Source: Onchocerca volvulus | Taxonomy: Eukaryota > Nematoda > Chromadorea > Rhabditida > Onchocercidae | DNA: 64,000 bases | Assembly (NCBI GenBank): GCA_000499405.2 | Contig: HG738140.1 | Location: 5,756,701 to 5,820,700 of the forward strand | Direction of reading: 5' to 3' | The notes under the pieces: generated by a model | What the model was told of the DNA's origin: nothing | Database searches by the model: none | Seen by the model: only the letters and a program-made list of their open reading frames with translations | Program-made: the position numbers and the translations under genes | Part shown: positions 13,981 to 25,052 of the stretch, piece by piece | Layout: every line of letters begins with the position of its first letter | How positions within the stretch are numbered: the stretch's first letter is position 1

Positions 13981-13982
13981 AG
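13981..13982 (+). promoter_or_regulatory. Candidate spliced-leader acceptor for MRPS21
   Basis: A TTTGATTTCAG acceptor ends one base before the MRPS21 ATG, leaving almost no 5' untranslated sequence. That spacing is typical of trans-spliced nematode genes. Confidence 0.6.
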
Positions 13983-13983
13983 A

Positions 13984-14637
13984 ATGGTGCGATGTTGGCG
14001 CGGAACACTGAAACAACCTTTTGGCATAAAACTGTTTTGGAATATCCATCACGCACATCAACAATTTCTCAATAAGACAGTTCTCGTTGTCAACAATGAT
14101 GTCACATCAGCTTTCCATTTATTGAATAGGTTTTTTTTTTTTTGGCACTCTGCTGTAAATGTGGTAGAATTACTGGATTGGTCATAATGAGTTTACTCTT
14201 ATTATAGGAAATATTTGCTTTGAATGCCAAGTAGAATTGAATAGTATATCGGAAAATCCTCATTTCTAGATCCTCACTTTTTCATCATAACTTTTTTCGC
14301 TTTTTTCTTTTATCTTTTTTCTCTTCTCTAATGCTTTCATAGATAATTATCTAGAGCAATAACCTTCACTGCTGTGAACATTTGTTTGCTGATTCTGTGC
14401 TGTTATTTGTTGTCTTATGGATGGATCGTCATTATATTCCAATTCAGGTTGATGAATAATGAAGGTTTATTGGATATTTTACGAAAAACACGATATTATC
14501 GGAAACCGTATATGCAGCGGAATGAATTATCCAGAGAAATCTCAAAAGCAATCATTAATGAAGATATGCGGAGAAAAATACAATTTTTAATGCGAAAAAA
14601 TCGCCCTGACCCATATCCGGGTCAAATGACTACATGA
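13984..14637 (+). CDS. mrps-21: Mitochondrial small ribosomal subunit protein bS21m (MRPS21)
   Basis: Two exons, 13984-14129 and 14448-14637, encode 111 residues; human MRPS21 has 87. The protein is a component of the mitochondrial 28S ribosomal subunit. Exon 1 gives a basic, aromatic N-terminus suited to mitochondrial targeting, then FLNKTVLVVNNDVTSAFHLLNR. Exon 2 completes the family core: LLDILRKTRYYRKPYMQR aligns with the human LIEDIKHRRYYEKP segment, and the end IQFLMRKNRPDPYPG matches INFLMRKNRADPWQG. The intron splits the Arg codon of LLNR. Its donor is AG followed by GT and a long T run, a weak donor, but the rejoined protein matches the family exactly at the junction. The start sits directly behind a trans-splice-like acceptor. 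The gene is convergent with proteasome beta-3. Confidence 0.93.
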
Positions 14638-15274
14638 TTTCATGTGCTGTAATATTGAGATGTTGAGATTACATGTACTGTATTCTCTCTCTCTGTCTGT
14701 CTCTCTCCCTAGTTCCATTTCAAATCTTTCAGTGTTGTTTGTGTGAAACATGCTAATTCAGACGAAAACCTCCAAGATTTTTATATCTTCGCCAAGTTGA
14801 GAGGGTGACCGTACGAACGATTTTGATGGCTTTACCAAAAATTAGTTAGAAAAATAGAAACTAGACAGCTGTAGCTTTTTATCCGCATTGAATTATCTCT
14901 TCTTTTGGTTGTTGTATATATCCATTTACTTCCCTGGATTATCTCATAGATTTTTTTTTTTTTGATGATTTATTCAGTTTTATGATGAAATAATAATATA
15001 AGAATGAAATGATACATAGGAATCAAATAAAATATAAAAAAGAAAACCAAACAACACAGTTAGAAAATTTCCTTTTGCTCTAAATGTGAAGAGTTCCGGG
15101 ATAATTTGCTTTTGACCGGTATCGTAAGCTACTTTCAAGAAGTTCATGTACCGTGTAAAAAATGCGTATGGAATGTGGTTTACTATTAAAGTTGATGCAC
15201 AAAATCTTAGAAGACTCACAAAATTTTCTCAAACCATAATGCAAATTGAAGGAAATTAAACAATTTTTTCAGCT
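14638..15274. other. Convergent 3' intergenic region
   Basis: This spacer between the MRPS21 and proteasome beta-3 stop codons presumably holds both 3' untranslated regions. A CT/GT-rich microsatellite (CTCTCTCTGTCTGTCTCTCT) lies at about 14683-14709 and a T run at 14950-14963. I see no exon. Confidence 0.6.
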
Positions 15275-16469
15275 TTAGTCCAATCTAGCTTTGATGGTTT
15301 TTACATTAACTTTATCTTTAGTTATTGTATAAACGATCACACCCCAACCGGAAGCGGCATCACGTTCCATTGCAGATAGCATTGATTGCGCTGTTGCTTC
15401 GAATAATTCATCAGAATTCATACCCTCTTTCCAAAATCCTGAAGTTTCAACAAAATTAAAGAATCGCATAACTGTCAAAATGATTTTAAAGTAAATAGCC
15501 TAAAATTCTGCACTTAGCTCGGATTAAAACATAAAAACTCAAGCTGCAAATCATCATTTTGATCGATCCTGTATGATGGAACAGCATGAGTTTCACGCTT
15601 ATCGCAATATGATGTACTACGAATCGGATGCAATTTCGCACAATGTGAAATAAAATAACCTTCGCAAACGCCCAATAAATATTCAGTCCCAGTTCCCACT
15701 GCAACAAAGTCGTTGGGAGCAGAGATGCAACCTATAGTGTCCATGCAACAAATATATGGTTTATTAGTCGTCGGATCGAGCCCAGCTATCAACGGTTCTG
15801 TGAAATAACCACCAAATCGATGCTGATACAACAGATTCGATACCATCTCAGCTACAACCTAAAAAAAAAAATTAGATTTAATGGATGAAGGCACACACTT
15901 CGTGAAATCCAAAACTGTCTTTCTTTAAAATTAATAATTATCCCCTCCTTTCGGTATTTCCAACTATTATAAAGACTGCATCATAATCGAACATTAACTT
16001 TCCTGGGATATTTTATACTTACCTCAGGTTTTATCTTTCGATTTTCTCTTAATTCATATAGATTTTTCCGAAAAGCGATTTTATCAAGAACTGTTTTAGC
16101 ATCTGAATGAAACCCACCTAAGCCGATATAAACTTTTTCGCCCAATTTGTGCACCTGCAATATGAAAAAATTACAATTTCGGCTAGGAAAATGAAAAAGA
16201 GAGAATTCGGGTGAACTTATATCAAATGATCAACTACTTAAAACCTAATAAATCTATTCCAGAGATTTATTTTCCCCTATACTCTGGAAAGAATATGTGA
16301 TTCTGAGATTTATGGTGCTTTATTCTGCAAACATTTAAAAAATGACTTTTTTCATATTCGTAGCGATTGTGGTCATTTGTTCACCAAGTCGTAAATCAGA
16401 AGCAATGCAAACACAATTATTCCCAGCCATTGCCAAAATAGTACCACCGCTATAGCTCATAATAGACAT
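15275..16469 (-). CDS. pbs-3: 20S proteasome subunit beta type-3
   Basis: Four exons, 16469-16347, 16154-16023, 15858-15660 and 15438-15275, encode 205 residues, the same length as human PSMB3. Beta-3 is a structural, non-catalytic subunit of the inner rings of the 20S proteasome. Motifs along the chain: MSIMSYSGGTILAMAG at the N-terminus (no Thr1 nucleophile after a propeptide, as expected), VYIGLGGFHSDAKT, NLYELRENRKIKPE, RFGGYFTEPLIAGLDP, YICCMDTIGCI, then MERDAASGWGVIVYTITKDK and the terminal KARLD. Introns 1 and 2 are phase 0 and intron 3 is phase 1. Donor 1 (GTCATT) and donor 3 (GTTATT) are weak, but the protein is continuous with its family across both. The gene is intact, with no sign of transfer or damage. 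Confidence 0.96.
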
Positions 16470-17651
16470 GATGAATAATGATCAAAGATAACTTCACAAA
16501 AAAACCAATCCTGAAAAGATGAGACTTCCAGAAATGAATGAAAGCATTATAATTTAAACCTTATAGCATTGATCAGAGAATATTTTCAGTTCAAAATATA
16601 AAGAAACCAATTCCTCAAAAAAAATAAAGAGGAATGAATATTGGTAGTTCCTCTCTTAATCTTTCTGTCCAGAGCCAGTACACTCTATTTTGAACAATAT
16701 GTCTGAAATCACTTGAAAAAGTCGAGAAGTCTAAAATTAATTTGAAAAATTCCGAAACACTATGAAAATATGTCAACATTTGACTGCCTTCATATAACAT
16801 CTTTATATAGAACTAACGAAAAACGTCATAAAATCAAATAGTAAGCAACACAATTAGTAGTATTTTATTGAATTCAATAAAACGATTAACGCACTGATTG
16901 TTAATGATATACAAATGATGTCATTTCCAAAAATTTCAACAAAAAAATCTCTAACGAATTGTAAGAAAAAATTGCACAATTTCTGTAAGTCATTATCTGC
17001 CTTTCGTTCCTTTTTTTTTTTAAGCAACAGCATGTCTTCTTAATAATTTCCAGTATATAGTAATTCAGTCGAATACAATAACTAAAACTTTAGAATATAC
17101 ATCTCACTTAAAGAGAACTTTTTTAATTAGTAATCATTGTCTAAACCAATATTTTTATTACCAGTAATTAGAGAACAACATTGGTAATTAGAATAAAAAT
17201 TCTAAGGGATAATATAAACAATCTCCATAACTTTGAAGCATTTTATTTCTCAATATATTCCGATTTTTAAATAATTTAGGATTAATACAAAGATTATACA
17301 GTAATCAACAACTGCGATCGCTATTCATAATTTAAACTTATTGCTGTTTTTAAAAATCACTTTGTGCCTTATATTCTATCTTCTTTATTTATATAATTAT
17401 GGGATCCCTAATTTAATTAAAATGAGACATCTTGAGAATTCTTTGAATATTTTACTTTCCGCTACTTAAAATATGAATTCTTAAATAACAAATTCGAATA
17501 AAAAGTAAGCAGTCATTATACCGGAAACCTATAGACTAACTGGCATATGGAAATCCCTGTAGATTTGCTCAGAAAAAAAAAAGCATAACTACTTTTTTGC
17601 GTCGTTGCTTTATATTCAAATCAAAATTTAGAAAGGAAAGGCGAATAAGAA
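16470..17651. other. Spacer between SUMO protease and proteasome beta-3
   Basis: About 1.2 kb of AT-rich sequence between two minus-strand genes. It should hold the protease 3' untranslated region and the beta-3 promoter. I see no exon. The distance is long for a trans-spliced operon, so I treat the two genes as separate units. Confidence 0.5.
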
Positions 17652-20600
17652 TTAATAGGAAAGACGAGCAGGAAGCGATCGTGAGCGTCCAAAATATCCG
17701 CTATAACTTCTATCACAATCTCCAGTACTTAGTGTTCGTCGGTGCGGCATTGGTGATGCTGGAATTGCGATTAGCATTGAAATGATGGAGGAAGAAGAAT
17801 TAAACAAAAAAGATTTACTTTAATATACAAAATTCCGATATCAATTTTATTACGTTGCAGATAAACTACCAGTTGCATAACCAAGAGAAAAAAAAAACCA
17901 ATAAAGAATCATTCAGATGTAAATTAATTTATGTTAAATTGAGAACTAACGTGAACGACTGCGGGGTAATTGCTTCGGAAGGATGTCTTCAACTGACTGA
18001 CTGTTTACATCGCGATTTCTAGAGTATTCTTCGTATGCCCGCCATGCTTCTTCATCACATGCTGATTTTAGTCTCGTAAGAATAGTCCTCCTCATGCCTC
18101 TGATTGTGAAATTCGGATACCACCGTCGAAATGAATCATTTCGAGTTATAAACTGGAGAAAAAATTTCGCAAAATACTTTTCGTCATGGTGATTTTTTTA
18201 AAAGGTTTGCTTAATATTTAACAATCATCAATAAAATATTATAAATCCTTCGCATTGTGCAATGCTAGACGAACTCGAAATTGTCTTAGTTAGACCTCTA
18301 AAAATTATCATTAAAGAATTGTATATTACCAGCAACAAAAGAATGGATTAGGCAAATTCCTTCTTGAATAAAAATACTCAATAATCTAAAAAAAAGTTCA
18401 TATTTTTGATATTTTATGAGCTAAATTCAGTTGTTCTTTTAATGAGAACACATATTTCTACAACAATGCATCATACTGTTTGCATTTTACACTGCATAAA
18501 TTCAAAAGAAAACTTACTGAAGGTGGTTTCAGCAAAAAACATTCAGCAAATTTCAAAAGAAATAATCCGCAATCTGTGTAATTTCTTTGCTGGGGAACAG
18601 GAAATGGTACAACCTAAAGCATTCGGGCAATTAAAAATTTAAAAAATAGTCGAAATTTGGAACTATGTACACCAAAAATTTGATAACGTCCCAAAAACAA
18701 AACTGTGAATATGAAACCTTACCTTTTCAATCAAATCTTTTGCAAAATATTTTGTGTCACCGTCCTTCAATTTCCTTTTATCTTCATATTCACAAACAAG
18801 ATATTCTCTTAGAAGAGGAACCGTTAATTTCCTGTAAATTAAGAAATTTTCTCAAATTAGAACATTAATTTTCTGCAAATTATTCGCAATAACATTAAAA
18901 ACTATTATTATTTTATTTAAGTGATTTTGTCCATTATTATCATCTTTATTGAGTTTTAATATAGTGCTGGATTCTAGCTTTTTATATCAGAGTCCTTAAT
19001 ATTAACACAACAACGTTTATATTTGTACCTCTTCACATCCGTAGCATCAGTCAATGAATCCAGTAAAATGATACATGTTTTCCTAAATCTTTTCGGAATA
19101 ATCTTTTCAGTGTTATCTTCTTTACCGTTCGCTATTTCTGGTACACGATTCACAATTGAATATCGGGGATAAGTGATTATAGCTAAGTACCTGTATGAAA
19201 AAATAATTTATATCATCAATATTTAGTTTGGCTGCAATAATAAAATTAAGTGTAGAAGAGTTGATCTGAAAAGAGCTTTTAAAAAATTGACTTATTATTT
19301 CTCTACTAATAATCACCTCAATATCATTTTTAACTTCGATATTCATCAATTAGCAAAGCAAAATTTCCATTAAAAATTAAAATTGTGAATTCGTTTTAAA
19401 AATAGGCGAAAAAAAAAAAAGAGAATATTATGATTAGTTCAGATAAACCTTAAAGAAAAAGGCTAACCAATGGATATCTTCAACAATTGGAACAACAACA
19501 TAATCAGCATTAAAGATATCCACATTTTTTGTCCATGTTCGCACTCCCTTATAATTTTCAGCGATCTGGAAAGTGATTGAGGAAATAAAGAAAAAAAAAA
19601 AAAGGATATTCTTCAAAAACTGTGTCGTACTACAAGGCACAAAAATATAAATCTTATTTTAAGACCAACGAATTATCTAAGATTAGAAAGAAATTGCTAG
19701 ACTTAATTATTTATATATGTATCTGAATCCAATTTTTTTAAGTATCTCACATTATGAACATTTTTGTGTCACATATTTTAATCCTGCTTTTTAATCATAG
19801 ACAAATTAAGTTATGAGTTATATATCCACAATCATATAACAGTGCATTTTTAACCGATAGACTGACCCATTTTGCGCGAGAAGAAATCGTACGGATTACA
19901 CCCGAACCAGCAGGTGGCATTTGTGTTAATCGAGAATAAAAGAAAGGATTAAATATAAAAATAGACGGACGCCTGGAAAAATTATGAATTTATAATAAAT
20001 CTGAAAGTATTATAAATTTTGCCAAATAAGTATCAAATTTATTTTTAAGCAGCTCTATTTACTGATCATATAATCATAAAAGTGAAATACTCTAAGTGAA
20101 TTATTAGAAAATGAGTGAGAAAAAAATGTTACTCGTTTACCTTTCCGATGGTACCAATTCCATCTGTATGTATTTTAAATAAAATTCTATGATTGTATCA
20201 TTTAACATTTCGTTTGGTCTCAAATATTCCACATCAGCGTAGTGAATTGATATAGTTGGTTGATCTTGATCACGTGGATAATTTAATAACAAATCCAATT
20301 TTGGTTCTTTTGCAAGTTTTAACTAAAAAATATGAGCAATTTTTCCAACAAAAAAATTGAAATTCACTGGTTTTTAACTCGTAATACAGAGATTTGCTTG
20401 AAAGTTCGATATCTATTTCTGTAAAAGATCTCATGACTTTGCATTTCTTGAATTTTAGAATATAGTATAGCCAATCCTAGATTATCGCCAGAAAATTTTA
20501 TCATTTGAAATCTATCTTCATTACATGCTCACTTAATACTAGTATGTTTACAGATGAAATTAACCAATTAACAGATGAATCCCAAACCATTGAGCAGTTT

Positions 20601-23600
20601 AGTCAGAAAGATCAAAATTTTCTCATTTGACGGAAAACATCATAGTAGTTGCCTATTAGCTTGCATATTTATTGCTTTGTTGCTGGGAAGAAAAATTAAT
20701 ATTGATGAAATAAATTATATGATGAAGATATCCCGATTAATTAAGCTAAGGTCATTCGAGAAATATCATTATTTAATTTAGGCTTCAAAACTTCGGTATG
20801 AAACATTTGTAATTGTATAAATAAAAATTAAAGTAGCTAAAAAAATTCCTATCAACAAGCTAAAAATTCGCGAAATATAATAAATAAAATAGAAGACAAA
20901 TTAAGTTTTAAAAGTTTTAAAAAAATGTAATTTAAGAATCGAAACATGCATCCAATTAGTTTAAACAAAATCTAATAGATACAAAGATAACAGAACCGTA
21001 CAATGTGATTTTTACGTAAACAAATACGTTGGATCTACATCTTCTTAAAATCTATTCTCAGAAATGAAACGTATCCCTTCTCGAGTTTCTCCAGCAAAAT
21101 GAAAGCGAAATAAAAAAATTGTTTTTTGTAAGTAATATAGAGACCTACGGGACCACCTTCATCGTCGTCATCATCAATAACGTGAACTATTCGTTTACAG
21201 CTTTGATTCAACATTTTCGATTCCGATGGTATGCCACAACGTGAAGTTGATGGTTCATTGGATTTAGCGCTCAAGGATAGATCAGAAGTATTCAATTGCT
21301 GCTTGACAGTTCGTGCTTGTATACCCGTGTGTGTCAAAACTGATTCTTTTTTGGCTAGTGATTCACAGACAATATTTTTTGTATTCCGTGGTGTCGTTAC
21401 TCTCTGAGTAATGACAGAATTACATCTGTGAGACACCTTAAAAAATTTGTCAGATTATTCTTTACATTTGGATTTAGAGAATTATTTAATACTAGAAGCA
21501 AATTTTCCTATAACCTTTCAAAAAAGATCTGACTGCAGATTACTGCAAACTTATTTAAAGACCAAGTTTAGGTCAAGTTAATTAAAACACAATCTCATAA
21601 TTTTGGTATTTCATTATTTAGTTATAAACTGTAGTAGCTGAAGAAGTTCAATCCTCAAAAATTTTGAAAACATTTCTTCTATTAAAAATCAACAAAATTC
21701 TGATAAGTTCTTTCATGACAAAAGAAATCAAATGAAACGAAAACTTACATGCATATTAGAAGAATCTAATGGTGGTAAACAGTATCGAGGCGGTACTACA
21801 CGTACAATGTTGACAGTGATTGGACGATGCTGCATAGCACTTGGTGGACTAAGTTGATAGCGTGTGGTGCTTTTAAGCTGCTGAACATCTAATGGTTTAA
21901 CAATTTCTTGTGAGGCAACCTAAAAAAATTTCATTGCCGAAACTATACATCACAATCAAACTATATATCATATATACTATTCAATAAAACTAAAATAATC
22001 TTACTATCAATACATATTGTTTATATATAAAGCAATTTACTGTTGATAGGGGTCGCCGATTGCTAATATATAGATGTGGCTGATTGTGAAGGAACACTTG
22101 TGGCGGTCGTGAAGGAGTATCTATAGGATTAGCACTAGGAATACTACTGTCAATTAGGCGTGATGCCAGATTCGGTACAGTTCCCGATATCCGTCTCACA
22201 TTCAATCCAATATCTCGCATCAAAGTTAAGAAGTCATTTTCATCCATGTTTCCTGTATGATTAATATATTTTCATTAATAAACCAAATATGTTTCGTCAA
22301 ATTTAAGAGAATTCGAGTGACAACTGCAAATATAGAAATTTGAACCAATGGCGATAATCAAAAAAGACTCGTTCAAATATTCTGGAAGCATAAAATCACG
22401 GTAAAGAAGATTCCCATACAAGAAGGCTCTTTTCAGCAAAATGTGGACAAATGCCGGCTTTTTAATGATCTCTTTGTCCACAGCAATAGTATTATTTAGT
22501 CCTATCAAGAACTAGTCTTTTTTTTTTTTAAATCAAATAACAAAGAAGACAAACAAAAATTACCAAAAAAATTTCCTGTTGATGCATTTATGACTATCCC
22601 CTGCGCAAGGTTTTGAGTCTTGAAGAGCAATCTGGCTTCTCCCACTAAGCGCAAAACCCGTTTTAACAAATCCATATCTTCCTTAGTACATCTCGTTATA
22701 TCAACCAATATATATCTTAAGAAATTATATTAACTTAAACAGATTGATATTCTATTTATGAAATACTTCGAATCTTAATAATTTAGGTTGGAATTGTATT
22801 TCAAAAGGATATAAAGTAAACTCTTGAGAGCCTCCATAAAGTTTCTTACGTTTCATGTTAAAGTGCACTATTTTTCTTCATCATTTAACATGAATCTGTC
22901 AGAGAACTAATTTCGGCAACACTATGTCTCGCGAAAAAAGTTTCTCGCGATGAAAAAGATAAAGAATTATAAAAACAAAAACAGTCTTCAAAGTTATAGC
23001 TGCAAATCAGACAAGCTACATTAAATAATTATTTGAATTTTCTTTCAAGATATTTTCGTATTCAAAAATCCATCACGATAAACTAAAATATACCTCTGGC
23101 AAATGCGTGCACTTTCTGAATCGAAATAAGGAGCACTCTTTCCAATCGTTGCTTCTGGTACTGCTGCGATATGCAGCGTTTCTCGAATTTTGCCAGCACA
23201 GAATCGGTTAACCAAAAAAGCTATTGCTTTATGTTGGCCACTCTGACAAAGCTGAAAAAAAGGTAAGTAAAGACAAAGATGCTTCAGAAATGACCTTATC
23301 TTTTATAATTTATTACTTAATGCTTTTCAACAATTGCAGTTTTCTAAAAGTAATCACTGTTTCCTCTACTCACAAGCCTGGTTCGGTACAATGAAAAAAG
23401 ATGAGAGGTGTAGTACCTATATATTTATACATAAAAAGTATAATATGAATACGATTATGTAATATATTTATATATTAGATAAGAAGTATGATACTTATGT
23501 AGAAATGACTTACTAATGCTTTACAGATATGTTTTGCGGCGATTTGTATAGAAAGGTGCTGTGCGTTATTCACATCGTACACATTGATAATGATATGATT

Positions 23601-23937
23601 TATATGCACAACAGTAGGCTTTACTGCTCGAAGTTTCAGTGTCCCAAAATATACATAAGTCGACTCGATCTAAATAAGCTAAATAATATATCTGAATTAA
23701 CAATTCAACATTTTCTACAGATGAGTATACTCTTTCCAGCTTTGTATTAGGAATTACTTTCAGGAATTGAAATTTGTTTTAAGTATAATATATGAATAAC
23801 TAGAAGTGACTTCCCTTACTCCTGGTCATCTGTCAGTCCACTGATATGTTTAGTATCAGCTTTGAACAGATATGATTCCAAACTGGAACTAACTACGAAA
23901 AACTTACGGAAACAAATTCCGACACAGCACCTGCCAT
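17652..23937 (-). CDS. ulp-2: SENP6/7-type SUMO-specific cysteine protease (Ulp family)
   Basis: Fifteen exons encode 742 residues: 23937-23908, 23251-23094, 22715-22564, 22501-22346, 22252-22041, 21919-21749, 21436-21149, 20322-20141, 19972-19867, 19565-19468, 19190-19029, 18831-18723, 18613-18518, 18152-17951, 17758-17652. The enzyme removes SUMO, in SENP6/7 mainly from poly-SUMO chains. Residues 1-165 (exons 1-4) form an unrecognised globular-looking region; 166-389 is Ser/Pro/Asn-rich linker ending in an acidic run VIDDDDDEGGP. The C48 domain follows: LRPNEMLNDTIIEFYLKYIQ, then RTWTKNVDIFNADYVVVP, catalytic His517 (EDIHW), Asp562 (ILLDSL), Gln617 and Cys623 (QQRNYTDCGLF). All catalytic residues are present. 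The tail is Arg/Ser-rich. RTWTKNVDIF resembles SENP6/7 more than SENP1/2. The exon 4/5 join and exon 15 are inferred from phase; without exon 15 the frame stops at 17946. Confidence 0.88.
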
Positions 23938-24137
23938 TCATTCAGTTGATCGTTTGCACTTTTCACATCCAATAAATTATTCCCGTATCAATATCACAAC
24001 TAGAACTTCAATAATTTTAAACATATTAATGAAATGAGAAATTTAAACAGGATGCCAAAATTTTGAGTTTTTCAGAATATTTGCAAACAATTGACACCAA
24101 AATTAAAGCAAAAAATGTAGATAGAAATAACACGGAG

Positions 24138-24326
24138 ATGGCGAAGATGCAAAGGAAACAGATTGATGATGTGACAAGAAGAATCGGAATACTAAAACGT
24201 GAAGATTCAAAACATAAAAATTTGAATAAATATCCAACCAATCAAACTAGACGTATTACACGTAATTCCATGCTGTTTGATTTTCTTCAGATGTCAGAAA
24301 CGATTTTTGACGCGAGACCATTATGA
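24138..24326 (+). CDS. Possible small basic protein, unknown
   Basis: A TTTTTCAG acceptor at 24068-24075 is followed by an open frame. The first in-frame ATG at 24138 gives 62 residues beginning MAKMQRKQIDDVTRRIGILK and ending MLFDFLQMSETIFDARPL. The peptide is Lys/Arg/Asn-rich with a short hydrophobic MLFDFL patch. A two-codon ATG-TAG lies before the chosen start. It is head-to-head with the SUMO protease 200 bases away. I do not recognise a family, and the frame could be chance in an AT-rich region, or part of a longer spliced gene. Confidence 0.33.
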   Translation: MAKMQRKQIDDVTRRIGILKREDSKHKNLNKYPTNQTRRITRNSMLFDFLQMSETIFDARPL

Positions 24327-24477
24327 CTTGAATCGTTTCAGAAGGGATTGTAAAATATATGACGTGTGAGCGGTCATCATTTCCATATTTCTGTGAAGCG
24401 GTATTTCCAAGTGAAATTTGGTTCTACTCTTTATTTTCGCTTTTATTCATTGTTATGATATTGACTGTGTTCGAAAG

Positions 24478-24722
24478 GATTTCATAAATTTTACTTTGTT
24501 TTACTTGTTAAACAGAATTTCTTTTGTTTTTTTGTTAAACAGAACTTTATGAAAATATAAATTCGATGGAATTTCATAAGTTTTACTTGTTAAACAAAAT
24601 TTTCATAAATTTTACAAAAACATAAGACCGATAAGATTTCATAAATTTTACTTTGTTTTACTTGTTAGACAAAATTTTACAAATTTTACTAAAATATAAG
24701 TTTGACAATATTTCGTAAATTG
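24478..24722. repeat. Degenerate tandem repeat, about 65-90 bp units
   Basis: Units beginning with a TTTCATAAATTTTAC-like word recur near 24478, 24569, 24634 and 24708, most followed by TTACTTGTTAAACA or a close variant. Spacing is irregular because units have gained or lost a TTTGTTTTACT block. Confidence 0.7.
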
Positions 24723-24880
24723 TAGTTAGGGGCACTTTAACACATGCTTGTCATCACCTGACACTGATCGTATATCACATCTTTATTTTATGATTTTATA
24801 ATGAAACAAAGAATAAAATGTGTTGTAATTTGTAACGTAATACTAAGCAGATCTTCTAAGCGTTACTTAAGTAAGTCAAT

Positions 24881-24993
24881 TTCTTGATCAGTTGTTATAT
24901 CTCAGGCAGTGGGTAAAGTCAGGTTCTTAATCAATTGTCATATGTCAGGTAGTGCATTGCAAATTCTTGATCAGTTGTCACATCTCAGATCGG
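24881..24993. repeat. Three-copy 40-43 bp repeat before COPB1
   Basis: Three related units start at 24881, 24924 and 24964 with TTCTTGATCA, TTCTTAATCA and TTCTTGATCA, each followed by a TTGTCATATCTCAGG-like word. The last copy ends about 45 bases before the candidate trans-splice acceptor of COPB1. Confidence 0.8.
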
Positions 24994-25038
24994 AAATTGA
25001 ACTGAAAATAGTAGATTATATGTTTAGTATGTTATTGC

Positions 25039-25040
25039 AG
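25039..25040 (+). promoter_or_regulatory. Candidate spliced-leader acceptor for COPB1
   Basis: A TATTGCAG acceptor ends 12 bases before the COPB1 ATG, with no upstream coding exon. This fits spliced-leader addition. Confidence 0.55.
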
Positions 25041-25052
25041 TGGTGAACAACG

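Larger units (their letters stand above)
11555..13983. other. Intergenic region with several degenerate repeats
   Basis: No exon is supportable. The stretch holds a 22-bp tandem repeat (11729-11790), a degenerate tandem unit of about 137 bp (about 12850-13130), a duplicated segment around a GCAGACGG word (12632-12680 and 12990-13030) and a 32-bp repeat (13716-13807). The frame at 13338-13538 is open but has no family match or splice context. Confidence 0.5.
24327..25038. other. COPB1 upstream region with two repeat arrays
   Basis: No exon is seen. A degenerate array of TTTCATAAATTTTAC and TTACTTGTTAAACA words spans about 24478-24722. A second array of three units starts at 24881. Both lie within 600 bases of the COPB1 start and probably overlap its promoter. 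Confidence 0.6.

Noticed and set aside
16615..16800. Minus-strand 61-codon frame upstream of proteasome beta-3
   Set aside because: It has low-complexity aromatic composition and no splice context, and the beta-3 protein is already complete from 16469.
17597..17785. Plus-strand 62-codon frame
   Set aside because: It is the antisense of the last SUMO protease exon, which fits in phase on the minus strand.
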